Source: an uncultured Christensenellaceae bacterium (GTDB lineage: Bacteria; Bacillota; Clostridia; Christensenellales; Borkfalkiaceae). From it: a stretch of 64,000 nucleotides of DNA. The stretch spans positions 6,376 to 70,375 of the forward strand of contig CAJUJO010000004.1 in the NCBI GenBank assembly GCA_910586675.1, in the 5' to 3' direction. Shown piece by piece: positions 56,406-64,000 of this stretch. Numbering within the stretch: position 1 is the first letter of the stretch; each line of letters starts with the position of its first letter. The notes below the pieces were generated by a model. It was not told the DNA's origin and made no database searches. It saw only the letters and a program-made list of their open reading frames with translations. The position numbers and the translations under genes are program-made.

Positions 56406-59400
56406 ATGAGTAAATACAAAACAGTACGGAAAGCAGTTATGGGGCTGAGCGCGCTCGGCGCGGCGGTGTGCTGCGCGCTGTCGGTAACCGTGCTCACGGC
56501 GGAAGCGCTCTTATCGCCCGTTACGGTAGACCTCATCGCGCAGTCGGAAAGCGGCGATTGGTTTCACAACGATAACGGCGAGATGACCGACTTCGGTATC
56601 TGGGAAAAGACGGCGGAGGGCATCACGGTGGACGCATACGGCGGCGCGTACGCCATGGAGGGTGCGACGTACCTCACCGCGAAGGGGCAGGCTTACGGCG
56701 CATATGAGGCGGAAGCGACATTCGTGATATCGGAATTAAACGACGTGGAGAATCCCATGATCGGGATAATCCCCTGGTATGTGGACTATGAAAATTATTT
56801 GTTCGTACAATTGAAGTTTACTAACGCGAGCAAGTATTTCACGACGGACGAGGAGCGGGAGCAAGGGTACGCCTTGCAGGAAATCATCGTCAGCGGAAGG
56901 CTGGACGGCGAAGCCAAGTACAACAGCGCGACGGCGCAGCAGGAAAACACAGTTTTCGATTCTAATACGGTGCCCGCAATTGCTGCGGCAAAGCGCAGCC
57001 CGCTGTCCGAACAGGGGCACACGATCAAGGTGGAAGCGGAAAACAGCGGTTCGAGCGGAAATTTCATGAAGTTCTCCCTCTCTTACAACGGCGTTTCCGT
57101 CGGCAACATGTCGGCATACTATTACAACAAAGTCGCCAAAACCTCGGCAATGGGCTTTATGGCGCAGGATGTGCGCGCGACATATACGGCGGCAAGCTTT
57201 ACCGACGGATACGCAGAAAACAGAACGCCCGCGCTTGCGCGCGATTGGAAGAACAAGAACGGTTACACCTATCGTACGCTCAACGGCTTCGATGCCTGGA
57301 CGTTCCAAGAGGACGGTGGCGTTTCGGTTAAGGCGGCGCCGACGGAGGACGGAAAATCTTCATATACCGTTACGGGCTCTAACTACGGCGGCTATAATAC
57401 GAACCGCGGATTTACTCAAAATCCCGTTGCGGAAAAGGATGGGCTTCCGCAGAATTACGAAGTTTCCGCTGTCTTTTCTGTCGACGAACTCGCGGTATAT
57501 ACAGGGCGGGAATATAAGCTCGGCTACGGGCTCATCGCCTGGTATAAAGACGATCAGAACTTCGTTTCCGCAACCGTCCGCAGAACGGAGAGCGGGAAGC
57601 AGGGCTTTTCTACTGTGAAGCACGAAGTCGTGCTCTACGGCTGGATCGAAGGGAGCAACCTCGGTGTGGGTACGACCGTGTACGCGCTTCCTTCCGATTT
57701 TGACGAAACGCAGGAGCATACGATCAGGGTGGAGAAAAAATCGGTCGGATTCTTCGTCTATCTCGACGGCGGGGAAAATCCGATCATCTCCAAGCGCATT
57801 GCGGGAACGGACGAGAATTTCCATTACGGATACGAGGGATATAACGTAAATTATTCGGCGACGAAGATAACCGCTCGCGCTATCTATTCCGCTTACGACG
57901 AAATTTCTTCTTTTGACGAGGCGGGTAAAATCTGGAAGAACGCGGGCAAATCGCAAACGGCGTGGAACTTCGACGGCGGTAAGATTGCGCTTTCCGCAAA
58001 GGAAACTTCTGCGCAGCAGTCGGCGCGCTCCTACTTGCTCGGCTCCTCCGATATTTCCGATAAGAACGTAACGGTAACGGCGAACGTAAAGGCTTCGCTC
58101 GGCTCGGGCGAACAGCTTTCCGAGCTTCTGCTCTCGCCCTATATCGTAGACGAGTTCAACTTCGTCCGCGCGGGACTTGCCTGGAAGGACGGTGCGGTAT
58201 ACGCCCGCATTTATGCGTGCGCGTTTACCGAAGAGGACGAGGAAGCTGGCAAAGAGCCTGCTTATACCGTCAAGGAATCGGAAATTTCCTCCGTCGATCT
58301 TGCGAATGCGTTTACGCTCTGCGTCAAGAAAATCGGTACGGCGGTGGGCGTAGAAGTCAACGGTACTCTCGTGTACGGGCGGGAAATTGAAGGCATCGCC
58401 GCCGTCGCCGAGGACATCGGAATCTACGCCTATAACCTCGACCTTACGGTTAATTCCTTTGAAACGGAAGGGTACAAAAAGTACACGCAGGAGCAGGTAG
58501 GCGATTGGATCACTTCGGGAATCAAAAACAATCAGTGGTCGGTAAGTTCCGAAGGCTGGCTGATTTCCGACGCGACCTATACCGAGGATATGACGCCCGA
58601 CGACGGGGACGACGACAAAAATTGGGCGCTCGTAGAAAATGAAAACGCAGACTATACGGTTACGGCGAAGATGCGCGTAACGGCGGAATCCCGCGCGCAG
58701 GACAGGGTCGGTTTAATGGTCTGGTACGTGGACGAAGAGAACTATCTCATGTTCTTCATGGACAGATGGCGTTCGGACAGCGCCGTTGCGCGTACGACCT
58801 TCACGGGGCTTATTAACGGCGAATATCTTCCCACGCGCTACAATCACGGCGGCTGGTTTCCCGAAGGCGATAAAGACCTCGGCGATGGCACGACGGCGAC
58901 GGAAAATTCTCAGCTCGACAAATGGCATACGGTAAGCGTTACCAAGTCGGGAAATACCTTCACCTGTTCGGTAGACGGCTCCATCGGGCTGCTTAACTAT
59001 ACGGTGGCGGCGGGGCTGCCTTCCACGGAAGGGAAAACCGTTTACAGCGGGATCTACGTTCTCAACGACGCGATCGAGGTTTCCGAATGGGCGATCACGC
59101 CCGCAGGCGGCACGGTGAGCGTTTCGACACCCGCGCTTCCTTCGCAGGCGACCTCCGTCGAAGAGGAAAAGCTGGAGCTCGGAACGTATTCCGATCGGGA
59201 TTATACCGACGAGTTCGATAAGGTAACGACCAACGTAAAAGGGGATAAGCCCGACGATCCCGACACGCCCGACAATCCGGATAACCCCGATAACCCCGAC
59301 GACCCCGGCACCAATTCTTGCGGCGGCTGCGGCGGCGCGATTTCAGCGGGCGCGGGCTTGGGATTGCTGATTCCCGCAATGTTCGTATTCAAAAGGAAAA

Positions 59401-59435
59401 AATCCGAAAAATCGGATAAAAATAAGGAGGAATAA
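56406..59435 (+). CDS. Large surface protein with four LamG-like domains and Cys-motif anchor
   Basis: 1009 residues, start behind AAGGAGG. A signal peptide spans about 1-34. Four concanavalin/LamG-like sandwiches follow (about 45-270, 285-490, 505-690 and 700-915). They share a recurring pattern, e.g. G.IPWYVDYENYLFVQ, LIAWYKDDQNFV and GLMVWYVDEENYLMFF. A Pro-Asp-Asn repeat linker (about 950-968) leads to CGGCGG (about 972), a hydrophobic helix and a basic tail. Likely a glycan-binding protein on the cell surface with no catalytic motif. The next gene, a shorter relative, starts 2 bases after the stop. Confidence 0.82.
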   Translation: MSKYKTVRKAVMGLSALGAAVCCALSVTVLTAEALLSPVTVDLIAQSESGDWFHNDNGEMTDFGIWEKTAEGITVDAYGGAYAMEGATYLTAKGQAYGAYEAEATFVISELNDVENPMIGIIPWYVDYENYLFVQLKFTNASKYFTTDEEREQGYALQEIIVSGRLDGEAKYNSATAQQENTVFDSNTVPAIAAAKRSPLSEQGHTIKVEAENSGSSGNFMKFSLSYNGVSVGNMSAYYYNKVAKTSAMGFMAQDVRATYTAASFTDGYAENRTPALARDWKNKNGYTYRTLNGFDAWTFQEDGGVSVKAAPTEDGKSSYTVTGSNYGGYNTNRGFTQNPVAEKDGLPQNYEVSAVFSVDELAVYTGREYKLGYGLIAWYKDDQNFVSATVRRTESGKQGFSTVKHEVVLYGWIEGSNLGVGTTVYALPSDFDETQEHTIRVEKKSVGFFVYLDGGENPIISKRIAGTDENFHYGYEGYNVNYSATKITARAIYSAYDEISSFDEAGKIWKNAGKSQTAWNFDGGKIALSAKETSAQQSARSYLLGSSDISDKNVTVTANVKASLGSGEQLSELLLSPYIVDEFNFVRAGLAWKDGAVYARIYACAFTEEDEEAGKEPAYTVKESEISSVDLANAFTLCVKKIGTAVGVEVNGTLVYGREIEGIAAVAEDIGIYAYNLDLTVNSFETEGYKKYTQEQVGDWITSGIKNNQWSVSSEGWLISDATYTEDMTPDDGDDDKNWALVENENADYTVTAKMRVTAESRAQDRVGLMVWYVDEENYLMFFMDRWRSDSAVARTTFTGLINGEYLPTRYNHGGWFPEGDKDLGDGTTATENSQLDKWHTVSVTKSGNTFTCSVDGSIGLLNYTVAAGLPSTEGKTVYSGIYVLNDAIEVSEWAITPAGGTVSVSTPALPSQATSVEEEKLELGTYSDRDYTDEFDKVTTNVKGDKPDDPDTPDNPDNPDNPDDPGTNSCGGCGGAISAGAGLGLLIPAMFVFKRKKSEKSDKNKEE

Positions 59436-59436
59436 T

Positions 59437-60810
59437 ATGAAAGGCAAACTTTTATTGGCGGGCGCCGTGCTTACGGCGGCGGCTCTCGCGGGAACACAGG
59501 CGGTAACGGCGGGCGCAAGCTTTACGGACGCGGACGACGTTATGCATTACGGTTGGAGTTTGGTCTGTAACCCGACGGAGGAAACTCTTTTCGAGTTCGG
59601 CGCGGACGGCAACGTTTCGGCAATCAACGCGGCGGAGGGCGACATCGCAAACCAGCGCGTCAACATGTACGCGATCCGCGATACCGAACATGCGGGCGAC
59701 GAAACCTACACCGTTTCGGCAACCTTCACGCCCGATGAGGAGAGTGATCTTTCCACCGAGCGTGCATATGGTATTGTTCCCTGGTACGTGGATTCCGATA
59801 ACTATCTCATTTATTGGTTACAGCAAAAACTGGACGGCGGTTGGTCGGGTCAGTTCTACGGTCGTGTAGACGGTTCGTTCAAAGCTTGGGCGCAGGCGGA
59901 CGGCGATTCCTGGCGCACGGACGAGTACGACGACATGTGGTGGGATAACGGTTCGGTGTCTAATCCCGCAATCAAAGGGGAAAGAAACGCAATCCTCAAT
60001 CATACCATTACGCTGAAAGTCGTATCCGAAATCGAAACGGTAACGGTGGGCGGAAGCGATTATACCTGCCGCTCCTTCGAGCTGCACCAGATCGTAGAGG
60101 ATAAAGGCGTATCGGCTGATCCCGATGACTCTAATTCCGTCGAAATTCCTGCAGGTGCGGATTTCGTGTCAAGGAAGGTTTATTGCAGAGATTTGACCGC
60201 CGATAGCGACGCGGCGCGCGTGGGGATTTACTCGGAAGCGTTCAGCGTAGGCATTTCCGATTTCTCCTGCGTGGGCGATAACGATAGCTCGACGGCGCAG
60301 GCGGTCGCGGCGAAAATCGATGCGCTCGGCACGGTGGACTCCGTGGAGAAAATTACCGCGGTGGACGAGGTTTACGGCGAATATATGAGCCTTCTTGAAC
60401 TCAAAGAACAGTGCGCGGACGGCACGGACGCGAAGATGACGGCGGCGTTGAACGGCGTGGGAACATACGTGGACGGCCGCATCCTCGCCCTCGACAAGAC
60501 GAGCGCGACCTTCAAGGCGGACGTGGAAAGCGCGCTTGAACTGTATAACTCCCTTCCCGCGTATCTTGCGGCAAAGGTTACCAAGGTGAGCGAATTGCAG
60601 GCGGCGGTGGAAGAGGCGCAGAAGCCCGATACGCCCGACAATCCCGACAATCCTGACAATCCGGACAATCCCGATATCCCCGATAACCCCGGCAATACGG
60701 AAAAGCCCGGCGAGAATAACGGCGGCGGATGCGGAAGCGTTCTTTCGGTCGGCGCGGGACTTGCGCTCCTCGTTCCCGCAGCGTTCTTGTTGAAGAGAAA
60801 GAAGAGGTAA
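59437..60810 (+). CDS. Surface protein with one LamG-like domain and Cys-motif anchor
   Basis: 457 residues; signal peptide about 1-27. One LamG-like sandwich (about 30-285) contains the same core pattern as its neighbour (YGIVPWYVDSDNYLIYW). A helical stretch (about 290-395) and a linker of repeated Pro-Asp-Asn (about 397-420) follow, then GGGCGS, a hydrophobic helix and KRKKR. It is probably a duplicated, shortened relative of the upstream protein, and the last gene of operon C before the terminator. Confidence 0.82.
   Translation: MKGKLLLAGAVLTAAALAGTQAVTAGASFTDADDVMHYGWSLVCNPTEETLFEFGADGNVSAINAAEGDIANQRVNMYAIRDTEHAGDETYTVSATFTPDEESDLSTERAYGIVPWYVDSDNYLIYWLQQKLDGGWSGQFYGRVDGSFKAWAQADGDSWRTDEYDDMWWDNGSVSNPAIKGERNAILNHTITLKVVSEIETVTVGGSDYTCRSFELHQIVEDKGVSADPDDSNSVEIPAGADFVSRKVYCRDLTADSDAARVGIYSEAFSVGISDFSCVGDNDSSTAQAVAAKIDALGTVDSVEKITAVDEVYGEYMSLLELKEQCADGTDAKMTAALNGVGTYVDGRILALDKTSATFKADVESALELYNSLPAYLAAKVTKVSELQAAVEEAQKPDTPDNPDNPDNPDNPDIPDNPGNTEKPGENNGGGCGSVLSVGAGLALLVPAAFLLKRKKR
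60630..60690 (+). repeat. Tandem 9-bp repeats coding for a Pro-Asp-Asn linker
   Basis: Units close to CCCGACAAT occur in tandem and code for (PDN)n. A similar set lies at about 59262-59310 in the preceding gene. Copy changes would stay in frame and alter linker length. Confidence 0.8.
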
Positions 60811-60817
60811 GTAAAAC

Positions 60818-60855
60818 GAAAACGGACGGCATACGGCGTCCGTTTTCTCATTTTA
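60818..60855 (+). terminator. Terminator of operon C
   Basis: GAAAACGGACG (60818-60828) pairs with CGTCCGTTTTC (60837-60847), with a T-rich tail (TCATTTTA). Confidence 0.85.
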
Positions 60856-60874
60856 ATACACATGGAAAAAACGG

Positions 60875-60903
60875 TTGCAAAATTGATTGGATTGGGTTAT
60901 AAT
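60875..60903 (+). promoter_or_regulatory. Promoter of the transglutaminase-like gene
   Basis: TTGCAA (60875-60880) and TATAAT (60898-60903) are 17 bp apart. Confidence 0.8.
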
Positions 60904-60975
60904 AGTCGACAGTCAACGCCGAAGCGCGTCGCATCGGGCGGTGATGAGAAGCAAAAAACTGTTTCGGAGGTTTTT

Positions 60976-63900
60976 ATGAATTTCAAGACAAAACGCGCGG
61001 GCGCAATTTTAGCTGTTGCCGCCTATGCAACAACGATTTTTGCGGGGGGGGGTATCTTTGCGATAACGGCAAGCGCCGAACCCGCTGCGGAGAACGAAGG
61101 ACTTACATATTTTTATAACAATCTTTTTGCCAACCCCAGGGCGGAAAGGTTTTATAAAGCGTTTGAAACTTTGAACAAAGAGGGCGCTTTCAAGAAAAAC
61201 GACGTGGATTTCAATCTTGTCGAAAAGGGCGTTGTGGTCGGAGAAGACGTAAGAAACTATGTTGAAAACGGCAGCGCGACGCTTCCTATCGCCTTCGGCG
61301 CGGCGCGCGATTCCTACCTTATGGATCATCCCGATCTCTTCTACGCCGATATTTTCGGCGTTTCGGTGAGCGCGGGCGTGCAAAACGGCAATTATGTCGC
61401 TTATTTAGATACCAGCCGCACCGATTCCCTTTATATCGGGCATTTGGATACCGAAGAGAAAATCAACAGAGCCGTCAACGATTACGAGGAAAAGCTTTTG
61501 GGCATCGTCGCGGGGGCGAAAGCCGCAGGCGGCGTGAAGGAACAGATCGAATACGTCAATCAATACATGATCGATCATACCGAATACAGCTTCTGCCCCG
61601 TTGTAGATAACGGAAACCAGGGCTTCCTCCCCGAAGCCGATTATATCGACACGGCATACGGCGCGCTCGTAAACGGAAAAGCCATCTGCGGCGGGTATGC
61701 GAAAGGCTTCAAAGCGGTCATGGACAGATTGGGGATTCCCTGCGTTTGCGTGCAGGGATACAGCCTTTCGGACGAGTCGTCCAACTTCGTCGCGCATATG
61801 TGGAATGCTGTCAAGCTCGACGGCATGTGGTACGGCGTGGACGTAACCTGGAACGATACGGCAAACAAGCCGGACGGCTGGCTTCTCGTCGGAGAAAACA
61901 CCCTTTCGAGGGATCACGTGGAAGATAACGTCGTTTCTTCTTCGGGTTTCCAATTAAAGTATCCCGCCTTGAAACCTTACGATTTCGGAAAGGATACCGA
62001 CGATAACGGCATGAATATCAAGGGAGAATACAAGAGCGGTTCCGGTGAGTGGAAACAGCTTGTTCTTACCGTCGTTTACGACGGGATGGGGGCGGAGCAG
62101 CTCGCTTCGCGCGGCTCTTACCTTGCATTCCGTTTGGGCGACGCCGCCAAAGACGGTACTATCACTTGGGATCAATGGAGTGAAGCGACTTCGTTTTCTC
62201 AACTAACGAGCGGATTTATCAATTGCGAATACGACGATAAGACGCTCTTCTATATTATGCCGAATTTGGAATACATCCAATTTGCCCTGATTGATTATGC
62301 GCCCGACGAGCCGTTTTATATTAACGGACATCCTTCCACAAAACCGGGAACCGGTGAAATTTTCAATTGCAGATATTCCGAAAAAAATCTTACCGTAGAT
62401 CATATCGGCGGGATCAGTTCGCCTTATCAGAACGAAGCATTCGGTTCGTACATTCCGGCCCCTGCCGCCATTTCGGTAACGCCTTCCAATACGGGAAGCT
62501 GGAGCGTGGACGGTACGTATAACATGAAATTCGTTTACAGCGATAAACTCGTTTTAATGGAAGGGAAGCGTGCGGAAGACGTGAAACTCGAGGTTACTTC
62601 TTCCCGCGGAAACGATACCGTAAACGACAATATCGTCGTAACCGATTTCAAATGGGACGGAGATAAAACGATTACGTTTACATTTAAGCCGAGCAAGATG
62701 TTCATTCACAATCTTGCGGATTATTATTTCTGCCCCACGAATCTCGTCGGAGAAAGGAGCAATAAAATTCCATTGGCCGTTTCATATTCGTTTAAGGGCA
62801 AAAGCGTCGTTTGCAGTAAGATATTCAACGATGGAAGGCTTTATATGAATGTGTTCGGCGAGCCTAAAATGCTCGACACGGCGGATCTCTCGGTAAATAA
62901 TTTTATAGACGAGAACGGCGATTATTACGCGAAGAATCAGAGGAGCCAGCTTCTTTTGGTTGCGGATAAGCCGGGAAATTCCAAATCCGAAGAGATGAAA
63001 GACGTTCTTGCGGATAAAGAGGGGTTTTCAGAAAGCGACGTTGTTACCACGGCAACTTATGAAATTCATCTACAAATTTGCGGTGTTGTACAACAAGTTC
63101 CCAACGGTAGCTATATGCAGGTCGCATTTGGGTTTCCGGAAGGGTTCAGTCCCGACGATGCGGGCACTACCTTCAAAATTTATCACTACGAGCACGACGA
63201 CAAGGGGAATATCACGGGCGTTACCGAAGTTCCCGTTATCATTACCGAATACGGAATTATCGCCCAGGTAAAGAGCTTCAGCCCCTTCGCCGTGGTTCAG
63301 GTTAAAAAATCGGCGCTTCCCGCGAATACGACAAAGAGCGTTTATGCAAGCGTTTCGGGCAAAGGCGGAAGTATTCGTGCGGAAAACGGAATGAGCGGCA
63401 TTTCCGAAGTAACCGGAGATTCCGTTACTTATGCCATCGAAGCCGAGGAGGGGTACCGTGTCGACGCCGTTATGCTGAACGGAAAAGTTATCGGAGCGGA
63501 ACGATATAAGGACGGAAAAATCACCCTTCAAAAGTCGGAACTTGACAATGGTAATACGTTGGAGGCTTCCTTCGTAACCGTGAAATCTGCGGAAAGCTAT
63601 CAGGCTAAGGGTGTTGCAATCAAGCGCCCCGATCTTATTGTACTTTCGCCCGATCAGATTATGAAGGACTTCGCGGCGGAAGGCGGCGTAAACGTAGTCG
63701 CGATCGTAGTCGGTTGTGTTTGTGGGGCGATCGCAATCGGCGCGGCTGCGGCGATCGTTGTTATCGTGCTCAAAAGAAACGTCGAAAAAGAAGAGGTCAA
63801 AGAATCTTCCGCGAAGAAGAGCGGCGCGAGGAAGAGCACGTCTTCCGCAAAAAAAGGCGGTGCCAAAAAATCTTCCGGTAGCGCTCCGAAAAAGAAATAA
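60976..63900 (+). CDS. Surface transglutaminase-like protein with Lys-rich tail
   Basis: The start is set at ATG 60976, 5 bases after CGGAGG and downstream of the promoter; 974 residues. Signal peptide about 1-37. The transglutaminase-like (cysteine-protease fold) domain has the triad Cys238 in AICGGYAKG, His274 in AHMWNAV and Asp289 in GVDVTW. Beta-rich domains follow (about 390-800) and an InlB-type repeat near 810-880. The C-terminus has a membrane helix (about 905-930) and a tail of about 40 residues rich in Lys, Ala and Ser. A run of nine G in codons 23-26 could switch the frame. Likely substrate is protein or peptidoglycan peptides; unknown. Confidence 0.85.
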   Translation: MNFKTKRAGAILAVAAYATTIFAGGGIFAITASAEPAAENEGLTYFYNNLFANPRAERFYKAFETLNKEGAFKKNDVDFNLVEKGVVVGEDVRNYVENGSATLPIAFGAARDSYLMDHPDLFYADIFGVSVSAGVQNGNYVAYLDTSRTDSLYIGHLDTEEKINRAVNDYEEKLLGIVAGAKAAGGVKEQIEYVNQYMIDHTEYSFCPVVDNGNQGFLPEADYIDTAYGALVNGKAICGGYAKGFKAVMDRLGIPCVCVQGYSLSDESSNFVAHMWNAVKLDGMWYGVDVTWNDTANKPDGWLLVGENTLSRDHVEDNVVSSSGFQLKYPALKPYDFGKDTDDNGMNIKGEYKSGSGEWKQLVLTVVYDGMGAEQLASRGSYLAFRLGDAAKDGTITWDQWSEATSFSQLTSGFINCEYDDKTLFYIMPNLEYIQFALIDYAPDEPFYINGHPSTKPGTGEIFNCRYSEKNLTVDHIGGISSPYQNEAFGSYIPAPAAISVTPSNTGSWSVDGTYNMKFVYSDKLVLMEGKRAEDVKLEVTSSRGNDTVNDNIVVTDFKWDGDKTITFTFKPSKMFIHNLADYYFCPTNLVGERSNKIPLAVSYSFKGKSVVCSKIFNDGRLYMNVFGEPKMLDTADLSVNNFIDENGDYYAKNQRSQLLLVADKPGNSKSEEMKDVLADKEGFSESDVVTTATYEIHLQICGVVQQVPNGSYMQVAFGFPEGFSPDDAGTTFKIYHYEHDDKGNITGVTEVPVIITEYGIIAQVKSFSPFAVVQVKKSALPANTTKSVYASVSGKGGSIRAENGMSGISEVTGDSVTYAIEAEEGYRVDAVMLNGKVIGAERYKDGKITLQKSELDNGNTLEASFVTVKSAESYQAKGVAIKRPDLIVLSPDQIMKDFAAEGGVNVVAIVVGCVCGAIAIGAAAAIVVIVLKRNVEKEEVKESSAKKSGARKSTSSAKKGGAKKSSGSAPKKK
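61044..61052 (+). repeat. Homopolymer G9 tract in signal-peptide coding region
   Basis: Nine consecutive G code for part of A-G-G-G in the signal peptide of the transglutaminase-like protein. A one-base slip would truncate the product early. Confidence 0.93.
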
Positions 63901-63918
63901 AAGGTAAGCTATATCCGC

Positions 63919-63950
63919 CGCCCGAACGGAGTCCCGTTCGGGCGCTTTTT
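63919..63950 (+). terminator. Terminator after the transglutaminase-like gene
   Basis: CGCCCGAACGG (63919-63929) pairs with CCGTTCGGGCG (63934-63944), followed by CTTTTT. Confidence 0.93.
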
Positions 63951-63960
63951 GTATAACGAA

Positions 63961-63983
63961 AACCACGCGATAGTCGCGTGGTT
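63961..63983 (-). terminator. Probable terminator of a convergent gene beyond the window
   Basis: AACCACGCGA (63961-63970) pairs with TCGCGTGGTT (63974-63983) around TAG. The T-rich side (TTTTCGTT) is on the minus strand, so a minus-strand gene probably ends just right of the window. Confidence 0.6.
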
Positions 63984-64000
63984 CAAAAGAGGTTAACCGA

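Noticed and set aside
60630..60690. Tandem repeats as a CRISPR array
   Set aside because: Units are 9 bp, in frame and code for a Pro-Asp-Asn linker; there are no unique spacers and no cas genes.

Overview
The window reads as a chromosome segment of an uncultured-type Gram-positive gut anaerobe, probably Clostridia/Firmicutes. The reasons are: strong AAGGAGG ribosome-binding sites, three sugar ABC importers built from a lipoprotein plus two permeases with no ATPase beside them, many lipobox-bearing glycosidases, AraC-type regulators, and fairly high GC by eye. No rRNA, tRNA, CRISPR array or insertion sequence was seen. The assignment to a lineage is inference.

Layout. (1) 1-12814: glycan locus A. 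A divergent AraC regulator (cut by the window edge) faces one long operon: surface LamG-like protein, importer lipoprotein, beta-helix lipoprotein, two permeases, GH36 alpha-galactosidase, GH43 enzyme, terminator. Its promoter (-35 at 1177, -10 at 1200) carries a run of ten G inside the 17-bp spacer, a layout known from phase-variable promoters. (2) 12817-19790: a gene fragment, a MacB-type ABC exporter with a methyltransferase, and an EF-G-like GTPase on the minus strand. (3) 19791-37878: glycan locus B. A divergent AraC regulator, an importer, a GH43 lipoprotein and a 1513-residue composite lipoprotein are followed by a secreted SGNH esterase, a GH2 beta-galactosidase and a GH3 enzyme, the last three apparently with their own promoters. 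(4) 37952-45199: housekeeping and miscellaneous genes: MgtC-like protein, a small SGNH hydrolase, an orphan Wzz-like protein, a GIY-YIG/nucleotidyltransferase fusion, a dead-phosphatase-like protein, asparaginase, and a zinc-ribbon membrane protein. (5) 45199-60855: glycan locus C. An ArsR-type regulator is divergent from a GH2 enzyme with a consensus promoter, followed by an importer, two tandem paralogous lipoproteins of a family I do not recognise, and two lectin-like surface proteins. (6) 60875-63950: a surface transglutaminase-like protein with a run of nine G in its signal-peptide coding region.

How it works together (inference): surface LamG/InlB-repeat proteins and lipoprotein enzymes bind and cut plant or host glycans outside the cell. 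The three importers take up the oligosaccharides, probably powered by a shared ATPase encoded elsewhere, and cytoplasmic GH36, GH43, GH2 and GH3 enzymes finish the breakdown. Four surface proteins share an unusual C-terminus (Gly/Cys motif, membrane helix, basic tail) instead of LPXTG. Together with three long G-tracts placed in a promoter, a regulator tail and a signal peptide, this suggests a switchable glycan-surface programme, which is the most interesting aspect of the window.
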